Part shown: positions 26,340 through 37,129 of the stretch, piece after piece
How positions within the stretch are numbered: position 1 is the first letter of the stretch
How the letters are laid out: each line of letters opens with the position of its first letter
Source: Sphingomonas sp. IC081
Lineage (GTDB): Bacteria; Pseudomonadota; Alphaproteobacteria; Sphingomonadales; Sphingomonadaceae
Length of the DNA: 64,000 nucleotides
Direction of reading: 5' to 3'
Assembly: GCF_006874585.1 (NCBI RefSeq)
Contig: NZ_CP029761.1
Coordinates: 2,181,001-2,245,000 of the forward strand
The notes under the pieces: generated by a model
Seen by the model: the letters and a program-made list of their open reading frames with translations, nothing else
Told to the model about the DNA's origin: nothing
Database searches by the model: none
Made by a program: the position numbers and the translations under genes

Positions 26340-27800
26340 TCAGGCTTCGAGCGTGTCGCGCACGAAGCGGTCGAGCAGGCGCACGCCGAAGCCCGAGGCG
26401 CCCTTGTCCCAGGTCGCGCCCGGCTTGTCGGTCCACACCGTACCGGCAATGTCGAGGTGCGCCCAGGGAGTGTCGTTCTCGATGAAGCGCAGCAGGAACT
26501 GCGCCGCGGTGATCGAGCCGCCGAAGCGCGGGCCGACGTTCTTCATGTCGGCGATCGGGCTCTCGATCATCTTGTCGTAGTTCGGCCCCATCGGCATGCG
26601 CCACAGGCGGTCGCCCGATGCGTTGCCGGCGGCGGTGAGCTGCGCGGCAAGGTCGTCGTTGTTCGAGAACAGCCCTGCATATTCGTGCGCGAGGCTGAGG
26701 ATGATCGCGCCGGTCAGGGTGGCGAGGTCCACCACCTTGGCGGGCTTGTATTCGCGCTGCACCCAGGTGAGCGCATCGCAGAGCACCAGACGGCCCTCGG
26801 CGTCGGTGTTGATGACCTCGATGGTCTGGCCCGACATCGAGGTGACGACGTCACCGGGACGCTGGGCATTGCCGTCGGGCATGTTTTCCACAAGACCGCA
26901 GACGCCGATCACGTTGGCCTTGGCCTTGCGCAGCGCGAGCGCAAGCATGGTGCCGGCCACCGCACCGGCGCCGCCCATGTCCCACTTCATGTCTTCCATG
27001 CCGGCCGCAGGCTTGATCGAGATGCCGCCGGTATCGAACGTCACGCCCTTGCCGACGAAAGCGACGGGCGCCTCGCCGGCATTGCCGCCCAGCCATTCCA
27101 TGACCAGCAGGCGCGCCGGACGCACCGAGCCCTGCGCGACGCCGAGCAGCGAACCCATGCCGAGTTCGGCCATTTCCTTGTCGTCGAGCACGCGGATCTT
27201 GAGGCCCGACCCCGCCATTTTCGCTTCGCAGCGGGCAACGAAGGTTTCCGGGTAGATCGCGTTGGCAGGCTCGGTCACCAGTTCGCGGGTGAAGGAAACG
27301 CCCTCGACGATGGCCTGCTCGACCGCCCAGGCCGCTTCGGTGCCTTCCGGCGCGCCGACCACGGCAATATCAACGAGGCTCGGCTTGGCATCGTCGGCCA
27401 GCTTGGTGCGATAGGTATCGAGACGCCATGCACGCAGCACCGCGCCCAGCAGCGCGCCGGCCGCCTCGTCGGCCGCAAGGCCCGCGCCGGTGAGGTCCAG
27501 CGTCACGGCGGTTTCACCCGAAGTCAGGTACTTGGCGACGACGGCGGCGCCGGCACGCTCGACCGCGCCCTTGCGGTCCTTGCCCTCGCTGCCGAGCCCG
27601 ACCAGCGCGACGCGCACCACATGACCGTCACGCTCGACAAACCCCTCGAAAACCTGCCCGGCCTTGCCGCTGAAACGCGAGGCCTTGGCGCCTTCCACCA
27701 GCACCGCTTCGAGATCGGCGGGAATCGCGTCCTGATTCACGAAGCGGGCGACCAGACGCGCCGAGCCGGCGGCAGCAGCGTCAAGGAACTGGATATTCAT
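26340..27800 (-). CDS. pepA: Leucyl aminopeptidase (M17 family)
   Basis: 486 residues, cytosolic M17 metallopeptidase. The family signature NTDAEGRL is present, along with the metal-binding stretch GKGVTFDTGGISIKPAAGMEDMKWDMGGA. It removes N-terminal residues from peptides with a two-metal centre. It forms an operon with holC and is divergent from lptD, with 95 bases between starts. Confidence 0.97.
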   Translation of the reverse strand: MNIQFLDAAAAGSARLVARFVNQDAIPADLEAVLVEGAKASRFSGKAGQVFEGFVERDGHVVRVALVGLGSEGKDRKGAVERAGAAVVAKYLTSGETAVTLDLTGAGLAADEAAGALLGAVLRAWRLDTYRTKLADDAKPSLVDIAVVGAPEGTEAAWAVEQAIVEGVSFTRELVTEPANAIYPETFVARCEAKMAGSGLKIRVLDDKEMAELGMGSLLGVAQGSVRPARLLVMEWLGGNAGEAPVAFVGKGVTFDTGGISIKPAAGMEDMKWDMGGAGAVAGTMLALALRKAKANVIGVCGLVENMPDGNAQRPGDVVTSMSGQTIEVINTDAEGRLVLCDALTWVQREYKPAKVVDLATLTGAIILSLAHEYAGLFSNNDDLAAQLTAAGNASGDRLWRMPMGPNYDKMIESPIADMKNVGPRFGGSITAAQFLLRFIENDTPWAHLDIAGTVWTDKPGATWDKGASGFGVRLLDRFVRDTLEA

Positions 27801-27895
27801 GGGATCTCCTGAATTCTCGTGGGCAAGCGACGGACTTGTGCGCTTCGCCGCAACAGCGGATTGCAGTTAGGCACAGGCGGTGCGATAGGCAAGCC

Positions 27896-30223
27896 ATGCT
27901 CCCGGCCGCCATGACCCAGCTGCATGTCCGCAAATTGCGCTTGCGATCGCTTCCCCTGCCCTTGCTTGTCGCAGGGATGACCACGTTTGCGCTGCCTGGC
28001 GCCGCGCTGGCACAGGACCTTTCACACCCCACCGAAAACACGCCGATTCAGGGCGCACCGCCCGCGCCGGGACCGGAAACCGCCGACAACGTGCCTGTCG
28101 CCTTCGAGGCGGACACCGTCCAGTACGACCAGAACGGCGAGACCGTCACCGCCAGCGGCAATGTCGTCATGCGCAAGGACAAGCAGTCCGTGCGCGCCGA
28201 CAGGGTCACCTGGAACCGCAATACCGGCCAGATCGTCGGCACCGGCAACGTGCGTGTGGTCGACCAGAACGGCAACCAGCTGTTCACCGACCGGGCCGAG
28301 CTGACCGACGAGCTCAAGACCGGGATGATGGAAAACCTGCTGCTGGTGCTGCGCGAAGGCGCGCGCCTGGCGGCCAACAAGGGCGAGCGCCTGGCCAACG
28401 GCGATGTCGTGCTGCAGCACGCGGCCTATTCCGGCTGCGCGGTGACAGACGACGAAGGCTGCCCCCGCAAGCCTACCTGGCGCGTGCTCGCCAAGTCGGT
28501 GATCTACAGCGAGGATCGCAGCGAAGTCCGCTTTTCCGACGCCCGCCTCGAGATGTTCGGCGCCATCCAGCTGCCGCTGTTCGGGCTGACGGTGAGCACC
28601 AACGGCGGCGCCGTGTCCGGCTTCCTGGTGCCCGACCTCAAGTCGAGCCCGTCGAACGGCATCGAGGTTGCCCAGTCCTATTACTGGAAGATCGCCGAGA
28701 ACCGCGACCTGACCGGCACCTTCCACGTCTTCACCAAGTCCGCGCCGATGGCCTCGTTCGAGTACCGCGCGCTGACCGACCTTGGCGCCTACCAGATCAC
28801 CGGCTACGCGACCTCGAGCAACCGCATCTCGCTCAGCGACAGCAACCCCGATCCCAACCGCGAACGCGCCTTCCGCGGCTACATCTTCGCCAACGGCAAG
28901 TTCCAGCTCGACCCGGCCTGGAGCGTGACCGCCTCGATCCGGCGCGCCACCGACCGCACGTTCCTGCGCCGCTACGACATCAGCCGTGACGACCGCCTGC
29001 GCTCGTCGGTGGAAGTCGAGCGGATCGATCAGGACAGCTACCTCTCGATCGCCGGCTATGCCACGCAGACGATGCGGTCCGGGCAGGATCAGGGGCAGAT
29101 GCCGATAGCCATCCCGGTGATCGACTATCGCCGCCGCTTCAACGAATCGCTGCTCGGCGGCAAGTTCGAGCTTGAAGCCAACACCATGGGCATCACCCGC
29201 AAGGACGGGCAGGATACCCAGCGCGCCTTCGCCAGCGCCCAGTGGTCGCTGCGCAAGCTGACCAGCATGGGCCAGGAAGTGGTGTTCACCGGCCTCATGC
29301 GCGGCGACGTCTACCATTCGGACGACAACGACGCGACCGACACCATCATCTATCGCGGGCAGCCGGGCTGGCAGACCCGCGCCATCGCGCTGGCCGCCGT
29401 CGACGTGAAATGGCCGCTGGTCGGGCAGGTCTTCGGCGGCACCCAGGTCTTCACCCCGCGTGTCCAGCTGGTCGCCGCCCCGAAGATCCAGAACCTCTCG
29501 ATCCCCAACGAGGATTCCCGCGCGCTCGAACTGGAAGACACCAACCTCTTCTCGCTCAACCGCTTCCCCGGTTACGACCGGTTCGAGGACGGCGTGCGCT
29601 TCACTTACGGGTTCGACTGGATGTTCGAGCGTCCGCGCTGGCGCATCAAGAGCACGATCGGCCAGTCGGTGCGCCTCAGCAACATGGCCACCGTCTTCCC
29701 CGACGGCACCGGCCTGACCAACAAGACCTCCGACATCGTCGGGCGGACCGAAGTGCGCTACCGCAGCTTCGTGAGCTTCATCCACCGCTACCGGCTCGAC
29801 AAGGACAGCCTGACGATCCGGCGCAACGAGTTCGACATGGCGCTGGGCAACAACCAGACCTACCTTGAAGTCGGCTACGTGAAGCTCAACCGCAACATCG
29901 ACATCGAGACCGTCGACGGCGATTCGACAACGCTGGAAGACCTTCGCGACCGCGAGGAACTGCGCGCCGCCGGCCGTGTCGCCTTCGCGAAGTACTGGTC
30001 GATGTTCGGCTCCGCGGTCGTCAACCTGACCAACCGGAGCGAGGATCCGGTCTACGGTTCGGACGGCTTCCAGCCCTTGCGCACCCGCTTCGGCGTCGCC
30101 TACGAGGACGACTGCCTCGAGATCGGCGTGACCTGGCGGCGCAACTACGTGACCAACGGCGATGCCCAGAAGGGCGATTCCTTCATGTTGCACTTCGCGC
30201 TCAAGAACATCGGCGTCCATTGA
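27896..30223 (+). CDS. lptD: LPS-assembly outer-membrane protein LptD
   Basis: About 775 residues from the ATG at 27896 (alternatives at 27836 and 27911). A signal peptide ends near AALAQ. The OstA/LptA-like domain follows (about 60-170: VAFEADTVQYDQNGETVTASGNVVMRKDKQSVRADRV), then the LptD barrel. With LptE it inserts lipopolysaccharide in the outer leaflet. The gene heads a classic lptD-surA-pdxA-rsmA cluster. Confidence 0.95.
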   Translation: MLPAAMTQLHVRKLRLRSLPLPLLVAGMTTFALPGAALAQDLSHPTENTPIQGAPPAPGPETADNVPVAFEADTVQYDQNGETVTASGNVVMRKDKQSVRADRVTWNRNTGQIVGTGNVRVVDQNGNQLFTDRAELTDELKTGMMENLLLVLREGARLAANKGERLANGDVVLQHAAYSGCAVTDDEGCPRKPTWRVLAKSVIYSEDRSEVRFSDARLEMFGAIQLPLFGLTVSTNGGAVSGFLVPDLKSSPSNGIEVAQSYYWKIAENRDLTGTFHVFTKSAPMASFEYRALTDLGAYQITGYATSSNRISLSDSNPDPNRERAFRGYIFANGKFQLDPAWSVTASIRRATDRTFLRRYDISRDDRLRSSVEVERIDQDSYLSIAGYATQTMRSGQDQGQMPIAIPVIDYRRRFNESLLGGKFELEANTMGITRKDGQDTQRAFASAQWSLRKLTSMGQEVVFTGLMRGDVYHSDDNDATDTIIYRGQPGWQTRAIALAAVDVKWPLVGQVFGGTQVFTPRVQLVAAPKIQNLSIPNEDSRALELEDTNLFSLNRFPGYDRFEDGVRFTYGFDWMFERPRWRIKSTIGQSVRLSNMATVFPDGTGLTNKTSDIVGRTEVRYRSFVSFIHRYRLDKDSLTIRRNEFDMALGNNQTYLEVGYVKLNRNIDIETVDGDSTTLEDLRDREELRAAGRVAFAKYWSMFGSAVVNLTNRSEDPVYGSDGFQPLRTRFGVAYEDDCLEIGVTWRRNYVTNGDAQKGDSFMLHFALKNIGVH

Positions 30224-30447
30224 GCCTGAAATTGTCCGCCCGGGGCTTTTTCGAACGCCCTGTTACAATTTGGTTTCCCGCCCCGCGCCCGAAACGTTGG
30301 CAGGCTCCGCCAAAGCCGCTATCGGACGCACTCAGTTTCGGTTAAGCCGCAGGCCGACATAGACCGGTCCCATGCGATCTGGTGCCTTCCGGGCATTCGA
30401 TCCGGGGGGCCGGGATGGTCCGGTCGCAGACGGGATAGAGATCTACG

Positions 30448-31827
30448 GTGCTAGCAATCCAACGCAAAAGGTTCATCAAGCGCGCGTTCCGCAACTGCGC
30501 GATCGCCAGCGGCGCCGTCGCCTCGGCTCTCTCTCCGCTCGCCGCCTCGACCGCGGCATACGCCCAGTCCGCACAGACGCAGCAGGGCGACATCGTGATC
30601 CCCGACGACGTCAAGATCTTCGGCAACGACAACCCCAACCTGCGCCGCGCCACGGCGGTCGTGAACGGTGACATCATCACCGGCACCGACGTCGACCAGC
30701 GCCTTGCCCTCATCCTTGCCGCCAACCAGGGCAAGATCGACGAGGAAGAGAAGAAGCGCCTGCGCCTCCAGGTGCTGCGCAACCTGATCGACGAAACCCT
30801 GCAGATCCAGGAAGCCAAGGCAGCCGACGTGGCCGTCGACGACGCCGAGGTCGACAGCACGTTCGCCCGCGTCGCCTCGCAGAACTTCGGCCAGAACACG
30901 CAGGCCATGGACGCCTACCTCAAGCGCGTCGGATCCTCGTCCGATTCGCTCAAGCGCCAGATCCGCGGCGAGCTGTCCTGGCAGCGCCTGCTCCAGCGCA
31001 ACGTCCAGCCCTTCATCAACGTCTCCGACGATGAAGTGAACGAGATGCTGGAGCGCCTGAAGGCGGCCAAGGGCACCGAAGAGTATCGCCTCGGCGAGAT
31101 CTACCTTGCCGCCACGCCCGACGCCCAGCAGCAGGTCTACCAGAACGCGCAGCAGATCGTGCAGCAGCTCAAGCAGGGCGGCAGCTTTGTTGCCTATGCC
31201 CGCCAGTACTCGCAGGCCTCGACCGCCGCGGTCGGCGGCGACCTGGGCTGGATCCGCCTGGCCCAGTTGCCCGCCGAACTCGCCACCGCCGCGCGCGACA
31301 TGGCCCCCGGCCAGCTGGTCGGCCCGATCGAGGTGCCCGGCGGTTTCGACATCATCTACCTGATCGACAAGCGCCAGGTCCTCACCGCCGACCCGCGCGA
31401 TTCCGTGCTGGCGCTCAAGCAGATCTCGCTGAACTTCCCCAAGGGCATCTCCGAGGCCGACGCCAACAAGCGCGCCGAGGCCTTTGCCAAGACCATCGGC
31501 ACCGCCAAGGGCTGCGGCGACGTCGACAAGGTCGCCACCGGCATCGGCGCCCAGGTCGTCGCCAACGACCAGGTCAAGGCCCGCGACCTGCCGGGACCGA
31601 TCCAGTCGGCCATCCTCAACCTCTCGCCGGGCGAAACGCTGCCGCCGTTCGGTTCGCTGACCGACGGCGTGCGCATCCTGATGCTTTGCGGCCGCGACGA
31701 TCCCCAGGCCGATTCCGGCCCGAGCTTCGAGCAGCTGCAGAACCAGATGGAAGACGACCGCGTGAACAAGCGCGCGCAGATGTACCTGCGCGACCTTCGC
31801 CGCGACGCGATCATCGAATACAACTGA
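30448..31827 (+). CDS. surA: SurA-type periplasmic peptidyl-prolyl isomerase/chaperone
   Basis: 459 residues starting at GTG. The signal peptide ends near AAYAQ (about 39-40). An N-terminal SurA domain (NGDIITGTDVDQRLALI) is followed by one clear parvulin domain (about 205-310, with GGDLGWIRLAQLP) and a degenerate second one (to about 430). SurA escorts outer-membrane proteins, including LptD, to the Bam complex. A 224-base gap separates it from lptD; I see no RNA gene or terminator there. Confidence 0.93.
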   Translation: MLAIQRKRFIKRAFRNCAIASGAVASALSPLAASTAAYAQSAQTQQGDIVIPDDVKIFGNDNPNLRRATAVVNGDIITGTDVDQRLALILAANQGKIDEEEKKRLRLQVLRNLIDETLQIQEAKAADVAVDDAEVDSTFARVASQNFGQNTQAMDAYLKRVGSSSDSLKRQIRGELSWQRLLQRNVQPFINVSDDEVNEMLERLKAAKGTEEYRLGEIYLAATPDAQQQVYQNAQQIVQQLKQGGSFVAYARQYSQASTAAVGGDLGWIRLAQLPAELATAARDMAPGQLVGPIEVPGGFDIIYLIDKRQVLTADPRDSVLALKQISLNFPKGISEADANKRAEAFAKTIGTAKGCGDVDKVATGIGAQVVANDQVKARDLPGPIQSAILNLSPGETLPPFGSLTDGVRILMLCGRDDPQADSGPSFEQLQNQMEDDRVNKRAQMYLRDLRRDAIIEYN

Positions 31828-31834
31828 TCCTCTC

Positions 31835-32869
31835 GTGAGCGGCTCCAAGGTCATCGCTGCGGCGCCGCTCGCCGTTTCGCTGGGCGATCCCGCCGGGATC
31901 GCCCCCGAACTGATTGCCGAAGCCTGGCGCTGGCGCGGCGATGCCCATCTGGCCCCGTTCCTGGTCGTTGGCGGCGGCGCCGTGCTTGCCGCCGCGGCCC
32001 GCACGCGGGGCTTCGATCTTCCCGTGATCCGCATCGCCGATCCGTCCGAAGCGGCCGAAGCCTTTGCCAGCGGCTTGCCGGTACTTGGCGATGAGGATGC
32101 CGCCCCCGCCTTCGGAACGCCGACCCCGGACGGCGCCCGGCTCGCGCTGCATTCGCTGACGCAGGCCACCGCACTGGCGGTCTCCGGCGCCGCGGGCGCC
32201 ATCGTCACCGGGCCTATCGCCAAGTCCAGACTCGCCGAAATCGGCTTCGCCCAGCCCGGCCAGACCGAGTTCTGCGCCGATGCCTGCGGCGTCGCCCATG
32301 ACGATGCCGTGATGATGCTGGCCGGACCGAACCTGCGCACCGTGCCGCTGACCGTCCATGTCGCGCTGACCCAGGTGCCGGGGCTGATCACCCGCGACCT
32401 GATCGAACGCAAGGCGCGCATCGTGGCCCGCGCGCTGGCTCGCGATTTCGGCCTTGCGGCTGCCCGCATCGCGGTGACCGGGCTCAACCCCCATGCCGGG
32501 GAAGATGGCCGCATGGGCCGCGAGGAGATCGACACGATCATCCCCGCCATCGCCGCTCTCGCCGCAGAAGGGCTTGCGGTCACCGGCCCCCACCCCGCCG
32601 ACGCGCTGTTCGCCGCGCATGAGCGCGACAAATTCGACGTGGCGCTGTGCATGTATCACGATCAGGCGCTGATCCCGATCAAGACGCTCGACTTCGACGC
32701 CGGCGTCAACGTCACGCTCGGCCTGCCGATCGTGCGCACTTCACCCGATCATGGCACTGCCTTCGGCATCGCCGGGAAGAACCTGGCCAGCCCCGGCGCC
32801 ATGATCTCCGCGCTGCGCATGGCCGGCGAATGCGCCGCCCGCCGCGCCACCACAGGACAGACCGCATGA
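31835..32869 (+). CDS. pdxA: 4-hydroxythreonine-4-phosphate dehydrogenase
   Basis: 344 residues, starting at GTG seven bases after the surA stop. [14 protein letters not shown] and the [14 protein letters not shown] and [24 protein letters not shown] segments identify PdxA. The enzyme oxidises 4-phosphohydroxy-L-threonine in pyridoxal 5'-phosphate synthesis using NAD and a divalent metal bound by histidines. It overlaps rsmA by four bases. Confidence 0.96.
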   Translation: MSGSKVIAAAPLAVSLGDPAGIAPELIAEAWRWRGDAHLAPFLVVGGGAVLAAAARTRGFDLPVIRIADPSEAAEAFASGLPVLGDEDAAPAFGTPTPDGARLALHSLTQATALAVSGAAGAIVTGPIAKSRLAEIGFAQPGQTEFCADACGVAHDDAVMMLAGPNLRTVPLTVHVALTQVPGLITRDLIERKARIVARALARDFGLAAARIAVTGLNPHAGEDGRMGREEIDTIIPAIAALAAEGLAVTGPHPADALFAAHERDKFDVALCMYHDQALIPIKTLDFDAGVNVTLGLPIVRTSPDHGTAFGIAGKNLASPGAMISALRMAGECAARRATTGQTA

Positions 32870-33696
32870 CCACCCTGCCCCCCTTGCGCGAAGTGATCGC
32901 GCGGCACGGGCTTTCCGCCAGCAAGGCGCTCGGCCAGAACTTCCTGTTCGACGAACAGCTGCTCGACCGCATCGCCGCGATCCCCGGCAGCCTCGAAGGC
33001 GCCAGGGTGCTGGAAGTCGGCCCCGGTCCCGGCGGCCTCACCCGCGCGCTGCTGCGGGCCGGCGCCGAAGTCACCGCCATCGAGATGGATCGCCGCTGCC
33101 TGCCCGCGCTGGCCGAACTCGAGGCCGCGTTCCCGGGCAAGCTCAAGGTCATCGAGGGCGACGCGATGAAGATCGACCCGGCGACGCTGTTCGACGGGCC
33201 CTACCACATCGCCTCCAACCTGCCCTACAACGTCGGCACCGCGCTGTTCACCGGCTGGCTATCGGGCGAGGCATGGCCGCCGCAGTGGTCATCGCTGACG
33301 CTGATGTTCCAGGAGGAAGTCGCCCGCCGCATCGTCGCCGAGCCGAACACGTCGGCTTATGGCCGCCTCGCGGTGCTGGCGCAGTGGCGCTCGAAAGCGA
33401 AGCTGGCGCTGAAAGTCCACCGCAGCGCCTTCACCCCGCCGCCCAAGGTCATGTCCGCCATTGTCCACGTCGTGCCCGGCGAAGCACCGGCAGGGGTTTC
33501 CATGCGGGTGCTGGAACGCCTGACCGAGGCCGCGTTCGGCCAGCGCCGCAAGATGCTGCGCCAGAGCGTCAAGGGCATGCCCGGCGCGATCGAGGCGCTG
33601 GAACGCCTCGGCATCGATGCGCAGCGCCGCGCCGAAACGCTGACGGTGGACGAATTCGTGCAAGTGGCGCGCGAACTGACTGCACCGAAAGACTGA
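32866..33696 (+). CDS. rsmA: 16S rRNA (adenine1518/1519-N6) dimethyltransferase
   Basis: 276 residues. The S-adenosylmethionine motif is [12 protein letters not shown] (48-59), and the N6-adenine catalytic motif is NLPY (117-120). [11 protein letters not shown] is the family N-terminal signature. It dimethylates two adjacent adenines near the 3' end of 16S rRNA. The start at 32866 overlaps the pdxA stop (ATGA), as is usual for this gene pair. Confidence 0.97.
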   Translation: MTTLPPLREVIARHGLSASKALGQNFLFDEQLLDRIAAIPGSLEGARVLEVGPGPGGLTRALLRAGAEVTAIEMDRRCLPALAELEAAFPGKLKVIEGDAMKIDPATLFDGPYHIASNLPYNVGTALFTGWLSGEAWPPQWSSLTLMFQEEVARRIVAEPNTSAYGRLAVLAQWRSKAKLALKVHRSAFTPPPKVMSAIVHVVPGEAPAGVSMRVLERLTEAAFGQRRKMLRQSVKGMPGAIEALERLGIDAQRRAETLTVDEFVQVARELTAPKD

Positions 33697-33750
33697 ACGG
33701 CCCGACGCGCGCTGGCGCGGCGCCGGTCCGGCTCCCCCGGATGCACGGGG

Positions 33751-34257
33751 TCAGTGCGAAAGGTCGCTGCCGCCCTCCAGCGCGATGCGCGCCGTCTGCA
33801 GGGGCTCTCCCGCCAGGTTCACCAGCTGCACGATGGCGACAATCCCCAGCAGCAGCAGTGCAACAATGAACGCGGCCTGCATCATGCGGGCCGGCAGCGG
33901 TCCATCCGAAGCCAGGGCCACGGCCAGCGGGTGACGCTGGCCTGCCCCCGACTCGGCAAGCCGGGTGATGGTGATCGGCGCCCGGCTGCTTTCCAGAAGC
34001 GCCATCACGTCGATCGCCTCTTCCAGCACGATGTCGCAGTGCTGATCGGTGCGACAGCGGACCCATCCGGCCAGATCCTGCCCACCGATCTCGATTTCCA
34101 CGATTTCCCCGGGCCTAAGCGCCACCGGCATCGCCAGTTGCAACCCCCGCTCGCTGGCATCGACAATCGTGACCTCGCTGTCGACCCCGGCCGAGTGCAG
34201 CCTTGCCTGCACTGTCGCCCGAACGCGATCCTCAGCGAAGATGCGCTGCTCTTTCAT
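33751..34257 (-). CDS. PilZ-like protein with C-terminal membrane helix
   Basis: 168 residues. The N-terminal 90 residues look like a PilZ domain: an Arg-rich start (RIFAEDRVRATVQARL) and the D-A-S-E-R-G-L (34-40) version of the D/N-x-S-x-x-G motif that binds cyclic di-GMP. One membrane helix follows (about 125-145, ARMMQAAFIVALLLLGIVAIVQLV), leaving a short tail. A membrane-tethered cyclic di-GMP sensor is the likely role. It stands alone between rsmA and glcB. Confidence 0.7.
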   Translation of the reverse strand: MKEQRIFAEDRVRATVQARLHSAGVDSEVTIVDASERGLQLAMPVALRPGEIVEIEIGGQDLAGWVRCRTDQHCDIVLEEAIDVMALLESSRAPITITRLAESGAGQRHPLAVALASDGPLPARMMQAAFIVALLLLGIVAIVQLVNLAGEPLQTARIALEGGSDLSH

Positions 34258-34370
34258 GGATCCGGCCTCCCACAGCCCCCTTGGCCGTCAGAATAACAGA
34301 ACGCATGCCACAGGTAAGTTAAAGAACGTGCAATGCTACCAAAGATGGACAGGTCTGTCGGACAAATCGA

Positions 34371-34404
34371 ATGACGGGGCCCGCGCGAACGCGAGGCCCG
34401 TCAT
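34371..34404 (-). terminator. Hairpin downstream of malate synthase, possible terminator
   Basis: ATGACGGGGCC (34371-34381) pairs with GGCCCGTCAT (34395-34404) with one bulged base. It begins 12 bases after the glcB stop on the minus strand. The T-run after it is weak, so termination may be partial or Rho-dependent. Confidence 0.5.
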
Positions 34405-34415
34405 CGCCGCAGGAG

Positions 34416-36539
34416 TCAGGCGTCTGCCAGAACCGGAGCCGCCGCCTTCTTGCGCAGGCGCCAGGCATGCAGCAGCGGTTCGGTGTAGCCATTGGGCTGC
34501 CCGGCGCCCTTGAACACGAGGTCGCAGGCCGCGCGGAATGCGAAGGACCTGTCCCAGTTGCCCGCCATCGGCTCGTAGAGCGGATCGGCCGCATTCTGGG
34601 CATCGACCCGCGCCGCCATGCGCTGCAGCGAGTCCATGACCTGCGCCTCGCTGCAGACGCCGTGCAGCAGCCAGTTGGCCATGTGCTGACTGGAAATGCG
34701 CAGCGTCGCCCGGTCCTCCATCAGTCCGACATCGTTGATGTCGGGAACCTTGGAGCAGCCGACCCCCTGGTCGATCCAGCGCACGACGTAACCCAGCAGG
34801 CCTTGTGCATTGTTGTCGAGTTCCTCGCGGACCTCCTCGGCCGACCAGTTGGCGCCGTCGGCCAGCGGAACCTGCAACAGGAGGTCGAGGCCGGGCACGT
34901 CCTCGACCGCGATCTCGCCGCGCAGGCCGAACACGTCGACTTCGTGATAGTGCATCGCATGCAGCGTCGCCGCCGTGGGCGACGGCACCCAGGCGGTATT
35001 GGCGCCGGTCCTGGGGTGGCCGATCTTCTGGGCAAGCATGTCGCGCATCATGTCGGGCGCGGCCCACATGCCCTTGCCGATCTGCGCGACGCCGGACAGC
35101 CCGTGCGCAAGGCCGATGGCGACGTTGCGCTTCTCGTAGGCGGCGATCCAGGCCGAGCCCTTGATGGCGTTCTTGCGCATCATCGGCCCGGCCCGCATCG
35201 AGGTGTGGATCTCGTCGCCGGTACGGTCGAGGAAACCGGTGTTGATGAAGACGATGCGATCCTTCACCGCGTGAATGCAGGCGGCAAGATTGGCCGAAGT
35301 GCGCCGCTCCTCGTCCATGACGCCGACCTTGATGGTGTGGCGCTCCAGCCCCAGCAGATCCTCGACCGCATCGAACAGGTCATTGGTGAAGGCGCACTCC
35401 TGCGGCCCGTGCATCTTCGGCTTGACGATGTAGATCGAACCCTCGCGGCTGTTGCCGTAGCGGGTGAGCCCCATGACATCCTGCTTGCCGATGGCGCTGG
35501 TGAGGACGGCATCCATGACGCCTTCGGGAATCTCGGTGCCGTCGGGCAGGAGGATCGCCGGGTTGGTCATCAAATGGCCGACATTGCGGACAAACAGCAG
35601 CGAGCGGCCCGGCAGCTGCACCGTCTTGCCGCCGCCAACGGTGACGGGCTTGTCGCCCGCCAGTTCACGGGTCAGCACGCGGCCGCCCTTCTCGAAAGTC
35701 TCGGTCAGATCGCCGCGGATCAGCCCCAGCCAGTTGGCATAGGCGATGAGCTTGTCCCCGGCATCGACCGCCGCAACCGAATCCTCGAGGTCGACGATCG
35801 TCGTCAATGCCGCTTCCAGCACGATGTCGGCAATGCCCGCCCGGTCGGCGCTGCCGACCGGGCTCGCGGGATCGACAACGATCTCGATGCCGAGGCCGTT
35901 CGAACGATAGAGCCTGCCGCGGTCGGTCTCACCGACGTAGCAGGCCGGGTCGATCGCGGCCGCATCGATCGAGGCGACATCCGCCCACGAGCCTTCCGCC
36001 AGCGGCAGCGCCTTGTCGAGGAACGCACGGCCCGCCGCGATCACCGCCGCGCCGCGAACCGCGTCATATCCCTTGCCCTGGGCGGGCGCCGCGTCGAGCG
36101 CATCGGTGCCGTAGAAGGCATCGTAGAGGCTGCCCCAGCGCGCATTGGCGGCATTGAGCAGGAACCGCGCATTGAGCACCGGGACAACGAGTTGCGGGCC
36201 CGCCATCGTCGCGATCTCGGCATCGACGCCCCTGGTGCCGACGACGAAGGGCACAGGTTCGGGAACAAGATAGCCGATCTCGCGCAGGAAAGCCTGGTAG
36301 GCATCCTGCTCGATCGGCCTCCCTGCATGGGCGAGATGCCATGCATCGATCTGCGCCTGAAGGTCGTCGCGCCGGGCCAGCAGGGCGCGGTTCCGGGGGG
36401 CAAACTCGGCCACGAGGCGCGCGAAGCCGCTCCAGAAGGCAGCGGCGTCCAGCCCGACGGGGGGCAGAACCTGCTCTTCGACGAAGCGCGCCAGGGCGGC
36501 ATCGATCCGGAGGCCCGAACGTTCCAGCATGTCAGTCAT
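34416..36539 (-). CDS. glcB: Malate synthase G
   Basis: 707 residues, the usual length for the monomeric G isoform. It condenses glyoxylate with acetyl-CoA to give malate. Recognisable parts are [35 protein letters not shown] and the MHGPQE segment. The start at 36539 (MTDMLERSG) is chosen because upstream in-frame sequence is unlike the family. No isocitrate lyase gene is in the window, so it may serve glyoxylate from other sources. Confidence 0.97.
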   Translation of the reverse strand: MTDMLERSGLRIDAALARFVEEQVLPPVGLDAAAFWSGFARLVAEFAPRNRALLARRDDLQAQIDAWHLAHAGRPIEQDAYQAFLREIGYLVPEPVPFVVGTRGVDAEIATMAGPQLVVPVLNARFLLNAANARWGSLYDAFYGTDALDAAPAQGKGYDAVRGAAVIAAGRAFLDKALPLAEGSWADVASIDAAAIDPACYVGETDRGRLYRSNGLGIEIVVDPASPVGSADRAGIADIVLEAALTTIVDLEDSVAAVDAGDKLIAYANWLGLIRGDLTETFEKGGRVLTRELAGDKPVTVGGGKTVQLPGRSLLFVRNVGHLMTNPAILLPDGTEIPEGVMDAVLTSAIGKQDVMGLTRYGNSREGSIYIVKPKMHGPQECAFTNDLFDAVEDLLGLERHTIKVGVMDEERRTSANLAACIHAVKDRIVFINTGFLDRTGDEIHTSMRAGPMMRKNAIKGSAWIAAYEKRNVAIGLAHGLSGVAQIGKGMWAAPDMMRDMLAQKIGHPRTGANTAWVPSPTAATLHAMHYHEVDVFGLRGEIAVEDVPGLDLLLQVPLADGANWSAEEVREELDNNAQGLLGYVVRWIDQGVGCSKVPDINDVGLMEDRATLRISSQHMANWLLHGVCSEAQVMDSLQRMAARVDAQNAADPLYEPMAGNWDRSFAFRAACDLVFKGAGQPNGYTEPLLHAWRLRKKAAAPVLADA

Positions 36540-36832
36540 CATTCCTCGCAGTCCATGCGCGGCGCAAGTCAACGCGCGGCGCATCCGTGTTGGTCGCCAA
36601 GACTGTCCCGGGGAGGAATCGGAAGCCCGTATGCCCGATCCGCGCGTCATTGGCAACAGCCGCCTTGGCCCTGTCCCAGCACGGCGCGCGGCGTCGGCAG
36701 CTCTTACAATGGCGTCGGAAAGGCTTACATTGCAGGAACTCGTCAACCATCGAGTCCGCCAGGAACCCGTGACTGGCATGGGCGTTGCATCAATTGTGCT
36801 GAGTGTTGGGGCGGAGTTCGAAGAAGGAAGCC

Positions 36833-37102
36833 ATGCTTCGCAAGATTGCCCGATTGTTCGTCATCAAGACGAACTGGGAAGCCTACATGATCATCTACGC
36901 GCTCGCGCTGGGCGCGGTGGAACGCGGCAGCGTCTACCTGTCGCGGTTTCCGGGATTCGGCGGCAAGTTGCTGTTCCTCGCCTGCACCGGCGCGGTGTTC
37001 ATGGCGGGCGCCAAGATCCTCGATGCGATCAAGTACGAGAAGGCCCAAAGGCTGGTCGCCGACCCCGCACCGGAACCCGAAAAACCGGGCAAGGCCGCCT
37101 GA
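36833..37102 (+). CDS. Small membrane protein, function unknown
   Basis: 89 residues from the ATG at 36833, which has the ribosome site GAAGGAAG. Two hydrophobic stretches (about 17-35 and 45-65) suggest a small inner-membrane protein with a Pro/Glu/Lys-rich C-terminal tail. No family is recognised. It is isolated: 293 bases upstream hold no gene I can support, and a run of 12 G residues (37116-37127) follows shortly after the stop. Confidence 0.6.
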   Translation: MLRKIARLFVIKTNWEAYMIIYALALGAVERGSVYLSRFPGFGGKLLFLACTGAVFMAGAKILDAIKYEKAQRLVADPAPEPEKPGKAA

Positions 37103-37115
37103 TAGGCGATCGTTC

Positions 37116-37127
37116 GGGGGGGGGGGG
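37116..37127. repeat. Homopolymeric tract of 12 G
   Basis: Twelve consecutive G residues between the small membrane protein and the ssrA gene. It lies outside any coding sequence. Its length may vary between cells or be an assembly uncertainty. Confidence 0.9.
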
Positions 37128-37129
37128 AG

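Noticed and set aside
36540..36832. Possible gene in the 293-base gap between glcB and the small membrane protein
   Set aside because: No frame has a ribosome site with protein-like composition, and no RNA fold was recognised.
34371..36890. Plus-strand frame opposite malate synthase
   Set aside because: It is an antisense shadow with biased composition.
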